Of a stretch of DNA of 20,565 bases, positions 1 to 6,952 are shown piece by piece. The position numbers and the translations under genes are program-made. Below the pieces are notes generated by a model that was given only the letters and a program-made list of their open reading frames with translations, made no database searches and was not told the DNA's origin. This DNA comes from JADJOY01 sp964450125 (GTDB taxonomy: Bacteria; JADJOY01). The stretch's first letter is position 1. Each line of letters starts with the position of its first letter. The stretch spans positions 1 through 20,565 of the forward strand of contig CAYVDO010000103.1 of NCBI GenBank assembly GCA_964450125.1, read 5' to 3'.

Positions 1-408
1 GCTGCCGGTGCTGGCGCGCCAGCCGACCCGGGAGCTGTCGATCCCCGAGCCCTGTGGCAGGATCCCACTCTGCTTCATGTGCAGGTAACGGGTCTGGTAG
101 CCGGCGTCGTGATTGATCGCGACGTAGTTGCCCGCGCCGCCATTGCAGCCCGAGCCGCCGCTGTACGCACCGCAGCCGTCGCCGCAGCCGGTGTAGGCGG
201 AGGCGGTGCCGTTTCGCGATGCCACCACGCAATCGCCGCAGGTGCCAGCGATGTCGAGCGAGTTGTGGCCACTTCCTCCCCCGCAGTACGACTGCTTGCC
301 GGTGATCGTGCCGTTGGCAGGGAACTCGAAGTCCCCCGCCGAGGCGCGTGCGTTGGCGGCGAGGCCCAGCGCCAGCGCGGCTCCCGCGACTACGTTCATC
401 CACTTCAT
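1..408 (-). CDS. Secreted M23-family (LytM-like) metallopeptidase, C-terminus off the window
   Basis: Only the first 136 residues are in the window; the gene runs off the left edge. Residues 1-24 are a signal peptide (MKW, then an Ala/Leu-rich core, then ANARASA). The M23 hallmarks seen are GHNSLDIAG, with His48 and Asp52 as the HxxxD zinc pair, and RYLHMK with His110 in the position of the conserved catalytic His. The last residues (GWRASTGS) match the turn just before the family's final HxH motif, so the third zinc ligand should lie outside the window. M23 enzymes cut peptide bridges in peptidoglycan or in other bacteria's walls. Seven Cys residues (42, 57, 60, 75, 79, 88 and neighbours) suggest disulfides and an extracytoplasmic location. 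The ATG at 406-408 is preceded by a G-rich ribosome site (GGGGGGA) about 6 nt upstream. It is the third gene of a leftward unit, 27 bp after the HEAT-like gene. Confidence 0.75.
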   Translation of the reverse strand, partial: MKWMNVVAGAALALGLAANARASAGDFEFPANGTITGKQSYCGGGSGHNSLDIAGTCGDCVVASRNGTASAYTGCGDGCGAYSGGSGCNGGAGNYVAINHDAGYQTRYLHMKQSGILPQGSGIDSSRVGWRASTGS

Positions 409-435
409 GGCGAATCCCCCCTGCGAGCCCTGTGC

Positions 436-1578
436 TCAGGACCGCGTGAGCTCCCGTTGCACGAGCCGCCACTCAGACAGCCCGAGCGCAAGGACGTTGT
501 CGTATCGGTCGATGTGTCGATCGAGCGCGGGATCGAGCCCGCGCAAACGCGCGAGCACCGGTCGCGCATCCGCGAGGTCCAGGCGGACGATGGAGTCGAC
601 GAGGCGCTCGCGCACCGCGGCGTCGGTTTCGAATCGCGCCCGGCGTACGAGGGCTTCGGTCGCGTGAGCCTTGGCCGCAGGAGCGACGCTCGCCAGTGCC
701 CGCGCGGCGCCGCGCCGGATCGCCGGCGACGGCGCATCGAGCAGATCCGACACGCGTCGCACGGACGCTTCGCCGGTGCGAGCGAGGTCCACGGCGCCGA
801 GAAGCCGCTCGGCGGTGCTCGTGTCGGCGGTGCGCGCAGCGACGTCCACGAGGGTCGCGGCGAGCTCGGCGCCGGTCGATTCGCTGCTCGCCCCGCGCGT
901 TGCTTGGGCCGCGAGCGCCGTCGCCGCGCTGGTGCGGGTTTGCGGGTCGGGGGACTCGAGCGCCAGCGAAGCGCAGCGCGCGGGAAAGTCGGGCAGCGCC
1001 AGCGAGACGCCCGGAACCGAGCCCAGGAAGCGCAGCAACGCGCGCTGACGCGCGGGATCGGTTTCGGTTTCGAGCGCCGCGTGGACCTCGGCGGGAATGC
1101 GATCGTCCTGGGTCGCGCGGTAGTACCCCATCAGCGACTCGCCGAGAGCGGCCACCAGCTCGGGATCGGTCTCGGCGCGTGCGCGATCGAGAAGCTCGAG
1201 CTCGAGGCCCGGCTCGGCGAGGGCCTGGCGCGTGAGCAGCTCGACCAGATAACGGCGGTACGCGGGCCCGGGACGAGCCGCGAGCTGCGCGAGAACGCGC
1301 TCGACGTCGAGGGATGCTTTCGGGCGCTCGATCGGCGCGGCGCCGTGCGAGCGCTCGTCAACATCGAGCTCGGCGCTGGCGTCGGTCACCGCCGCTGCGT
1401 CGACGGCGGGGGCGACGTGCTCGCGCTCGGCGGTCGTCGGTGCCGCCTGCGGCGCGAGCCGAGCAGCGGTGAATCGTCCAGCGCCGAAGCCGACCAGGCC
1501 GAGGGTGAGCGCTGCGCTACAAGCCGACAATCGCGTTCGTAGCGAGTGCGAGGCTGTCGGATGAGTGGTCGATGGCAT
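436..1578 (-). CDS. Membrane-anchored HEAT-like alpha-solenoid protein B
   Basis: A 380-residue protein with an N-terminal hydrophobic segment at about residues 19-38 (signal anchor or signal peptide), an Ala/Pro-rich linker to about residue 80, then helical pairs rich in Ala, Leu, Arg, Asp and Glu. The pattern around RRGAARALASVAP and AVRERLVDSIVRL is typical of HEAT/Armadillo-type repeats, which act as protein-binding scaffolds. No catalytic motif is seen. An in-frame GTG at 1593 is possible, but the ATG at 1576-1578 has GAGGAG about 8 nt upstream and is preferred. It lies 38 bp downstream of the similar HEAT-like gene and 27 bp upstream of the M23 peptidase, so one transcript is likely. 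The C-terminal stretch DRYDNVLALG resembles DFDTILASG near the end of the neighbour, which suggests the two are distant paralogues. The partner is unknown; the fused context suggests a role in handling or controlling the M23 enzyme. Confidence 0.72.
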   Translation of the reverse strand: MPSTTHPTASHSLRTRLSACSAALTLGLVGFGAGRFTAARLAPQAAPTTAEREHVAPAVDAAAVTDASAELDVDERSHGAAPIERPKASLDVERVLAQLAARPGPAYRRYLVELLTRQALAEPGLELELLDRARAETDPELVAALGESLMGYYRATQDDRIPAEVHAALETETDPARQRALLRFLGSVPGVSLALPDFPARCASLALESPDPQTRTSAATALAAQATRGASSESTGAELAATLVDVAARTADTSTAERLLGAVDLARTGEASVRRVSDLLDAPSPAIRRGAARALASVAPAAKAHATEALVRRARFETDAAVRERLVDSIVRLDLADARPVLARLRGLDPALDRHIDRYDNVLALGLSEWRLVQRELTRS

Positions 1579-1616
1579 GTGTCGTCTCCTCACGCGGATG
1601 GGTGGGGTGCGTGGGT

Positions 1617-2783
1617 TCAGTGGGCGCCTTCCTCGCCTTCCCAGGGGCGAGTGCGTCCGGCACGCTCGTCGGCAGCACGCTTGGCGAGCCAGACCTTCTC
1701 GAAGTCGCGCTCGCCGCTCGCCAGGATCGTGTCGAAGTCGGCGACGTCCTCGGCGAAGTACGGGTCTTGCGCCGCGAACTGGTGCAAGAGCGGAAGCGCC
1801 GCGGCGGAGCTCGAGCGCACTGCGCCCACGAGAATGTTCCAGCGCACGTAGGGCTCGGGCTCGCTGGCGAAGAGCTGCGCATAGGTGTCGAGCACCTTTG
1901 CCTTGTCGGGATTCACGGCGAGGCTCGCCGCCGCTGCTGCCCGCGCTTGCGCGGAAGCGTCGCTGCCGGCGATCGCCGAGATCGCGTCGGCGCTGGGCGC
2001 ATCGAGCAAGAGCTCGTTGGTCATCAGCGATTCCAGCGCCGCGACGCGTACGGGGGTGGTCTCGCTCTGCGCCAGCGTGAGCAGCGACGACGTGTAGCGA
2101 GGCGCGTTGCCGGGATCGTGCTGGACCACGCTGCCGAGGACGCCAGCCACCGCCGAGCCGAGCTCGGGTGCGGCCTCGTTCGAGGCCAGCTCGAGGAGTC
2201 GCGCTTGGGTGTCCTCGGAGAGCGACGGCTGGGTCTGCAGCGTCAGCACGGCACCCATGTGCTTGCGCGCGTCGAGCTCGGGGTCCGCAGCGATCGCCAG
2301 CAACGCTTCGACCACCCGCGGGTCCTTGGCCGCGTCGCTCAGCGCCACGGCGCGGAACAAGAGCTCGAGCTCGCTCGGCGAGAACGAGCCGCGCGCCAGT
2401 TCCAGCACCTCGAGCGCGGTGTCGACGTCGGCGCCGATCCGCTCCACCAGGAGGCCGCCGGCGAGCTGCATCGTGAGCGGATCGACCGCCGCGACGGCGT
2501 CACGCACCAGCTCGCGAAGCGGGGCGATCGCCAGGCGCGTGGCGACGTCTGGCGCGTCGCTCGCGAGCGCCGCGAGCGAGTCGAGCGCCGCCGCGTCCAC
2601 GTGGGGCGCGAGTCGCGGCTGCGCCACGTCGAGGCCGCGGTCGGCGAGTGAAGTGGGCGAGGATGCGGACGAGGCCGCCGGCCACGCGGAGCCGAGGCCC
2701 ACACCGAAGCCGAGCGCGGCGAGCAGCGCGCCCAGCGCTGCCGCGCGCGGCGAGATTCGAAGGCGCGGGCTTTTCTGGATCAT
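1617..2783 (-). CDS. Membrane-anchored HEAT-like alpha-solenoid protein A
   Basis: A 388-residue protein beginning MIQKSPRLRISPR, followed by a hydrophobic stretch at about residues 14-36 (Ala/Leu/Gly rich) that is a signal peptide or anchor. The rest is a chain of amphipathic helices with recurrent Ala/Leu spacing (for example TTPVRVAALESLM and ASAQARAAAAASLAVNP) in the manner of HEAT repeats. No enzyme motif is visible. Two in-frame ATGs exist, at 2793-2795 and 2781-2783; the second is chosen because GGAG lies about 6 nt before it. The C-terminal tail is highly charged (RAGRTRPWEGEEGAH). It is the first gene of the leftward unit, so its promoter should be in 2784-3135. It shares length, architecture and a C-terminal DxDxxLAxG-like motif with the next gene, which suggests an old tandem duplication. 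Confidence 0.72.
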   Translation of the reverse strand: MIQKSPRLRISPRAAALGALLAALGFGVGLGSAWPAASSASSPTSLADRGLDVAQPRLAPHVDAAALDSLAALASDAPDVATRLAIAPLRELVRDAVAAVDPLTMQLAGGLLVERIGADVDTALEVLELARGSFSPSELELLFRAVALSDAAKDPRVVEALLAIAADPELDARKHMGAVLTLQTQPSLSEDTQARLLELASNEAAPELGSAVAGVLGSVVQHDPGNAPRYTSSLLTLAQSETTPVRVAALESLMTNELLLDAPSADAISAIAGSDASAQARAAAAASLAVNPDKAKVLDTYAQLFASEPEPYVRWNILVGAVRSSSAAALPLLHQFAAQDPYFAEDVADFDTILASGERDFEKVWLAKRAADERAGRTRPWEGEEGAH

Positions 2784-3135
2784 CGTTTTCTCCATCGTCG
2801 TGAAGGTGGACGCAGCTCGAGCGGTACGGCCCGCCTCGGCGTGCCGCTGGTTCGCTACTTCTCGGCGCGACGCGCATCGCAACCCCCGTGCCGCTGGGCG
2901 GTACGGCGCGGTCGCGAAGAATCGTGAAGAAAAGTCAGCGATCTTCGGGAAAATGCGTGAGTGGGTGCGAACTGCGGTTGTCACCGCGCAGCCTGCGGTT
3001 GGCGCTTTTCGCGAGCGAACGCGATTTCGTGGGCACAGCGGCGCGGCGATCACGTGCGCTACGGCCGAGAGCCCCCGGCAACTGCTGTAGGATCCGTGGC
3101 TCGCGAATCGAGGAGACGCTCTGGGAGGGCCCGGA
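2784..3135. promoter_or_regulatory. Divergent spacer, presumed promoters for both flanking units
   Basis: This 352-bp stretch separates the leftward HEAT/M23 unit from the rightward secreted-protein/acetate-kinase unit, so it must contain at least two promoters. A relatively A-rich patch lies at about 2918-2955. A 9-bp direct repeat, CTGCGGTTG, occurs at 2972-2980 and 2993-3001, 21 bp apart (two helical turns), which could be an operator. A TAGGAT hexamer at 3088-3093 could be a -10 box for the rightward gene, but no convincing -35 was seen. No credible protein-coding frame was found. Confidence 0.4.
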
Positions 3136-4605
3136 ATGCACGTTCGGATCGGAGATGCGCTCGCCAAGCCCTGCGCGCGCGATCACTCGCCTCGCGGCCT
3201 GCGCACGGTGTGCCCATGGGTGGTTGCGAGCTCGCTGCTTCTCGCTGCCGGCGCCGCGGACGCGACGAGCACGCTGCATCGGACGCCTGATCCGGTGGTG
3301 ATCGCGGCGAGCGAGCTTCCGACGCTGAGTGGGCTCAGTCCCGATCGCTTGGGCGTGGTCGTGCTCGCGGAGGACGGCTCGCTCACGTCGATCCCGTTCC
3401 AGATCGACGAAAAGACCGCCGACGGCTCGAGCTACGTGTACGCGGCGGGACGCGAGCGCAATCCGGAGCAAGGCAACGGCCTCTTCGACGGCCACGACGA
3501 GCTGGTGCTCATGGCGAGCGACTGCAGCGGACGAATCGCCGAGCGCCGGGTCAGCGATGCCGACGCGCCGTCGCAGGCACCGGCGAGCGGTGCGCCAGCG
3601 GATTCCGTGTGGTCCCCCGGCACCGAGCGGGTGGCGGAGATCGAGGTGACGGACCCCACCGACGGCACCGTCGGCTACGCGTACGTAGTCGCGGTCGCCG
3701 ACACGACCACCCCGCCCGCCCGCAGCCCGAAGCGCTACGTCCGCTACGACCCGCAGAGCGAAACCATCGTCGCGTCGAGCTATTCGCTCCAGTACCAGCC
3801 CGGGAAGGACCGGATCTTCTTCTCGAGCATCTCGATTCCCGAGAGCTCGGGCGGCAACGGCCAGGACTTCGTCGATCGCCTCAAGATGCGCACGGCGATC
3901 GACACCAAGCTCCTCTTCTCGGTGAGCTTCGACGAAGACGAGTGGGCGAGTGTGGTCACCGCCTATCTCGACGGTCCGATCCGTGCGATCCGCCAGGTGA
4001 AGAACCGCCTTTCGTTCCTGGGCATTCCCGTGGCGCCGACGATCGTGGTCGAGGCCACGTACTACCGCGACTTCCACGTGGCGCCCACGCGCATCCACCA
4101 GACCGTGGATTTTCCGAGCATCGCGAACGCTGCGTCCTTCAAGGCCGCGGTGGACTTGAACGACACCGCGAAAGGCATGCGCTACTACCGCCCGCGGGCC
4201 GACGGCGCCAGCCCGTGGCACGCCGTCGACGGCGTGCCCACAGCGGACGAGCGCACCCTCGATCCGCATCGACCGCCCTGGCACCTCGTCACCGGTGAGC
4301 CGGGTACCTTTCTGTGGCTGATGGAGCTACCGAAGCCGTTGGTGCCGGCGACGCGCCTCGAGCTCCACGACGACGTCGCCACACCGGAGCCACCCGAATC
4401 CGCACCCGGCACCGTGGGCGAGCTCACCTACCAGATCGACCTCATGCCGCTCGCCCAGGGCGACTACGAGATGCGCGTCTTCTACCTCTTCCCCGCGCGC
4501 TGGCAGCCAGGCGACGAAGATCGCTGGCTCGCCATGACCCGCGAGCCACTTCGCGTCTCGGCTCACGCCCGCGCCGCTCTCGCCGGCGCGGCGCCGGTGA
4601 AGTAA
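3136..4605 (+). CDS. Secreted protein of unknown function
   Basis: A 489-residue protein I do not recognise. Residues 1-43 read as a long signal peptide (RGLR, then a hydrophobic core, then ALA-type cleavage near AADA). The mature part looks beta-rich, with many aromatic and Thr/Val residues, Asp-rich loops (GNGLFDGHDELVLMASD) and a conserved-looking block IPVAPTIVVEATYYRDFHVAP. No transmembrane segment, lipobox or known catalytic motif is seen; a periplasmic or extracellular location is inferred. The ATG at 3136 has GGGAGG about 8 nt upstream. The stop at 4605 is only 17 bp before the acetate kinase fusion, so the two are probably co-transcribed. Why a secreted protein should travel with a cytoplasmic acetate enzyme is unclear, and the pairing may be specific to the lineage. 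Confidence 0.8.
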   Translation: MHVRIGDALAKPCARDHSPRGLRTVCPWVVASSLLLAAGAADATSTLHRTPDPVVIAASELPTLSGLSPDRLGVVVLAEDGSLTSIPFQIDEKTADGSSYVYAAGRERNPEQGNGLFDGHDELVLMASDCSGRIAERRVSDADAPSQAPASGAPADSVWSPGTERVAEIEVTDPTDGTVGYAYVVAVADTTTPPARSPKRYVRYDPQSETIVASSYSLQYQPGKDRIFFSSISIPESSGGNGQDFVDRLKMRTAIDTKLLFSVSFDEDEWASVVTAYLDGPIRAIRQVKNRLSFLGIPVAPTIVVEATYYRDFHVAPTRIHQTVDFPSIANAASFKAAVDLNDTAKGMRYYRPRADGASPWHAVDGVPTADERTLDPHRPPWHLVTGEPGTFLWLMELPKPLVPATRLELHDDVATPEPPESAPGTVGELTYQIDLMPLAQGDYEMRVFYLFPARWQPGDEDRWLAMTREPLRVSAHARAALAGAAPVK

Positions 4606-4622
4606 ACGGGATCGAACGCACC

Positions 4623-6425
4623 ATGAAGATCTTCGTCCTCAACGTCGGCAGCACCTCGGTCAAGTACCACCTCTTCGAGATGGACACCGAAGAGACGCTC
4701 GCTTCGGGGATCGTCGAACGCGTGGGCAAGCCCGACGCGCTGCACGTGTGGCGGGTGGGAGAGCAGCGCCACGAATCGCGCGTGTCGGCACCCGACGCTC
4801 GCGCCGCCCTCGACGCGGTGCTCGCGGCGCTCGGTGGCGACGGCGGCGTGCTCGGGCGCGACGGGGGCATCCGCGCCGTCGGTCACCGGGTGGTGCACGG
4901 CGGCGAGAAGCTGGTGCGACCCACGATCGTGACCGACGACGTGAAAGAGATCATCCGCGGCTACGTCCATTACGCGCCGCTCCACAACCCGTGGAATCTG
5001 GCAGGGATCGAGGCTGCACAGGCGGCGTTGCCCGAAGCCGCGCACGTCGCGGTGTTCGACACCGCGTTCCACGCCGATCTTCCGCCGCAGGCCTTTCTCT
5101 ACGCGTTGCCGTACGCGCTCTACCTGGAGCGGGGCATCCGGCGATACGGCTTCCACGGGCCGTCGCATGCGTACATGGCGCAGCGCGCGGCGGAGTTCCT
5201 GCGCACCGATCTGGAACGGCTCAAGCTCATCACCTGTCATCTGGGTGGTGGCGCGAGCGTGTGCGCCGTCGACGGCGGTCGATCGGTCGAGACCTCGATG
5301 GGCATGACGCCGCTCGAAGGGCTGGTGATGGGCACGCGCGCAGGCGATCTCGATCCCGCCGTGCCGCTGATGCTGGCTCGCGACGGCATGAGCGCTGCCG
5401 ACCTCGACGAGCTGCTCAACAAGCGCTCGGGGCTACTCGGGGTTTCGGGGATCACGTCGGATTTTCGCGATCTCACCAAGGCCGCCGCCGAGGGCAATGC
5501 GCGGGCGCAGCTCGCCATCGACGCGTTCGTGCACCGCCTGCGCAAGTACGTCGGCGGCTACGCGGCGGTGCTCGGCGGAGTGGATGCGATCGTGCTTTCG
5601 GGTGGCATCGGCGAGCACGCGGCACGGGTGCGGGAGGCGCTCTGCGAACCGCTCGTCTACATGGGTGTGGCGCTCGATCTCGAGCACAATGCCAGCGCCG
5701 ACGCGCGCGCTGCCGGTGGTGTGATCGACGTCGCTGCACAGCGGGCGCCCACGCGGGTGCTGGTGGTCGCGACCAACGAGGAGCTGATGATCGCTCGCGA
5801 CACGGCGCGTGCGATCGCCGGGCCCACTGCGGCGCGCCACAGCATGGCGGGCCTACCGATCCCGGTGGGCGTGAGCGTGCGCCACGTGCACCTGTCGCGT
5901 GAGCACTGCGACGCGCTCTTCGGCCCGGGATACGAGCTCACGATGCGGCGCCCCGTCACCCAGCCCGGTCAGTTCGTGACCCGCGAGACGGTGGACCTGG
6001 TGGGTCCGAAGCACGAGATCCGCCACGTCGCCATCATCAACCCGCTGCGCGCCCGGACACAGGTGGAGATCGCGGCGACCGATGCACGGGTCCTGGGCGT
6101 CGACCCGCCGCTACGCGAGTCGGGGAAGCTCGATGGCACGCCTGGGCTCAGGCTGCGCGGCCCGCGCGGCGAAGTGGAAATCGACTCGGGGGTGATCCTC
6201 GCCCATCGCCACGTGCACATGCACCCCGACGACGCGCACCGCTTCGGTGTCGCCGACGGCGACGCGATCCGCGTCCGCGTCGAAGGGGACCGCGAGGTGA
6301 TCTTCGGCGACGTCGTGGTGCGGGTCTCGGACCGCTTCGCCCTCGATCTCCATCTCGACACCGACGAGGCCAACGCCGCCCAGCTCACCAACGACAGCGT
6401 CGCGACCTTCGACGGCGTCCAGTAG
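4623..6425 (+). CDS. Bifunctional acetate kinase - PduL-type phosphotransacylase fusion
   Basis: A 600-residue protein with two enzymes in series. Residues 1-400 are acetate kinase (acetate + ATP to acetyl phosphate + ADP). They show VLNVGSTSVK (Asn7, Ser10, Ser12), VGHRVVHGGE (Arg89), FDTAFH (Asp146), RYGFHGPSH (His178), HLGGGAS (His206), MGTRAGDLDP (Arg239) and ATNEELMIARD (Glu386/387). Residues about 413-595 are a PduL/PTAC domain (acyl phosphate + CoA to acyl-CoA + phosphate), with VSVRHVHLS (His421, His423), GVILAHRHVHMHP (His528, His530, His532) and LHLDTDEANAA (His577); such His residues bind zinc in PduL. Together they would convert acetyl-CoA and ADP to acetate and ATP, or the reverse. 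The ATG at 4623 fits the kinase N-terminus; the ribosome site is weak (GGGA, about 13 nt upstream), so translation may be coupled to the gene 17 bp upstream. There is no N-terminal encapsulation peptide and no microcompartment gene nearby. Kinase assignment is certain, PduL nearly so; acetate versus propionate is open. Confidence 0.95.
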   Translation: MKIFVLNVGSTSVKYHLFEMDTEETLASGIVERVGKPDALHVWRVGEQRHESRVSAPDARAALDAVLAALGGDGGVLGRDGGIRAVGHRVVHGGEKLVRPTIVTDDVKEIIRGYVHYAPLHNPWNLAGIEAAQAALPEAAHVAVFDTAFHADLPPQAFLYALPYALYLERGIRRYGFHGPSHAYMAQRAAEFLRTDLERLKLITCHLGGGASVCAVDGGRSVETSMGMTPLEGLVMGTRAGDLDPAVPLMLARDGMSAADLDELLNKRSGLLGVSGITSDFRDLTKAAAEGNARAQLAIDAFVHRLRKYVGGYAAVLGGVDAIVLSGGIGEHAARVREALCEPLVYMGVALDLEHNASADARAAGGVIDVAAQRAPTRVLVVATNEELMIARDTARAIAGPTAARHSMAGLPIPVGVSVRHVHLSREHCDALFGPGYELTMRRPVTQPGQFVTRETVDLVGPKHEIRHVAIINPLRARTQVEIAATDARVLGVDPPLRESGKLDGTPGLRLRGPRGEVEIDSGVILAHRHVHMHPDDAHRFGVADGDAIRVRVEGDREVIFGDVVVRVSDRFALDLHLDTDEANAAQLTNDSVATFDGVQ

Positions 6426-6436
6426 CGGGTGCCAGC

Positions 6437-6498
6437 GCGCCGTGCGGCGGCGCACGTACCCGTTCCGCTTGCCGGGCTCGATCGCCCACGGAGCCCGG
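6437..6498. terminator. Two GC hairpins after the acetate kinase fusion, possible terminator
   Basis: Just after the stop codon at 6425 there is a perfect 6-bp stem, GCGCCG (6437-6442) with CGGCGC (6448-6453), and then a perfect 8-bp stem, CCGGGCTC (6472-6479) with GAGCCCGG (6491-6498). Neither is followed by a T run, so a classical intrinsic terminator is not shown; they may slow polymerase or protect the transcript end between convergent genes. Confidence 0.4.
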
Positions 6499-6522
6499 AA
6501 ACCTCAGACGGGTTCGTCGCGA

Positions 6523-6641
6523 GACCGACAAGTCGCCGTCAGATCGCGGGGAACGCAGGGCGGCGGCCCGCAGTCGTACTACACCGTACGGCGAGGGCCG
6601 CCGTCCCGAGTACCCCGCGAGATCACGGCGAATCGTCGGTC
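6523..6641. repeat. Long imperfect palindrome, about 119 nt, between convergent genes
   Basis: Nested arms pair outward from a small loop: CGTAC (6575-6579) with GTACG (6586-6590); GGGCGGCGGCCC-like (6558-6569) with GGGCCGCCGTCCC (6595-6607); GCGGGG (6546-6551) with CCCCGC (6613-6618); GATC (6542-6545) with GATC (6621-6624); CGCCGT (6534-6539) with ACGGCG (6625-6630); and GACCGAC (6523-6529) with GTCGGTC (6635-6641). Small bulges separate the paired blocks. As RNA it would fold into one long hairpin; as DNA it could be a MITE, a REP-type element or a cruciform. No second copy is in the window. Confidence 0.65.
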
Positions 6642-6663
6642 GCAGTAGAAGACGGCTGCGGTT

Positions 6664-6680
6664 TTCGGGCTGAGCCCGAA
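6664..6680. terminator. Small perfect hairpin 3' of the I9-like gene
   Basis: TTCGGGC (6664-6670), loop TGA, GCCCGAA (6674-6680), a perfect 7-bp stem. It lies 26 bp beyond the end of the leftward 79-residue gene. On the minus strand, the AA bases at 6662-6663 region give only a short run of A, so U-tract support is weak. It is a plausible terminator for the leftward protease unit. Confidence 0.4.
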
Positions 6681-6705
6681 CCGAGGCGCCTGCGCGGCGC
6701 GCGCG

Positions 6706-6945
6706 TCACGCGACGCGGCGGCGCACGCGCGGACGCGGATCGGGCAGCGGGATCTCGCGCTCCGGTGCCAAGGTCCAACTCGCGAGCGTGCGGCCCACTT
6801 CCGCGGCGTCGTCGTCGGGAAGCTCGACGAGCACCATCCGGCTCGTCTCGTCGAGCACGGTGCCGTGCGGCAGACCGCGGATTCGTGCGAGGTCCGCGGC
6901 AGGCATCGGGCCGGCACCGCGGTAGCGAAGGATGAACCGACTCAT
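6706..6945 (-). CDS. Small I9-propeptide-like protein, candidate inhibitor or chaperone of the S8 protease
   Basis: A 79-residue protein with no signal peptide. By eye its order is strand (RFILRYRG), helix (PAADLARIRGL), strand (GTVLDETS), strand (RMVLVELP), helix (DDAAEVGRTLASW), strand (REIPLPDP). This is the beta-alpha-beta-beta-alpha-beta plan of the subtilisin propeptide / inhibitor I9 family, which folds and blocks S8 proteases. It ends in an Arg-rich tail (RPRVRRRVA). The start codon lies 7 bp after the stop of the S8 protease and has no clear ribosome site of its own, so coupled translation with the protease is likely. The I9 relation is inferred from pattern and neighbourhood, not from a catalytic motif. 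An unrelated small protein remains possible. Confidence 0.65.
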   Translation of the reverse strand: MSRFILRYRGAGPMPAADLARIRGLPHGTVLDETSRMVLVELPDDDAAEVGRTLASWTLAPEREIPLPDPRPRVRRRVA

Positions 6946-6952
6946 CGGAGAG

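Noticed and set aside
79..1542. Long rightward open frame opposite the HEAT-like and M23 genes
   Set aside because: Its product is Arg/Gly-rich with no domain, while the minus strand gives proteins with signal segments, ribosome sites and family motifs. It is a by-product of high GC.
4314..4622. N-terminal extension of the acetate kinase frame
   Set aside because: It overlaps the end of the upstream gene and is Arg-rich; acetate kinases begin at the MKIFVLNVGS motif at 4623.
4623..6425. Bacterial microcompartment locus, suggested by the PduL domain
   Set aside because: No shell protein, aldehyde dehydrogenase or encapsulation peptide is present in the neighbourhood.
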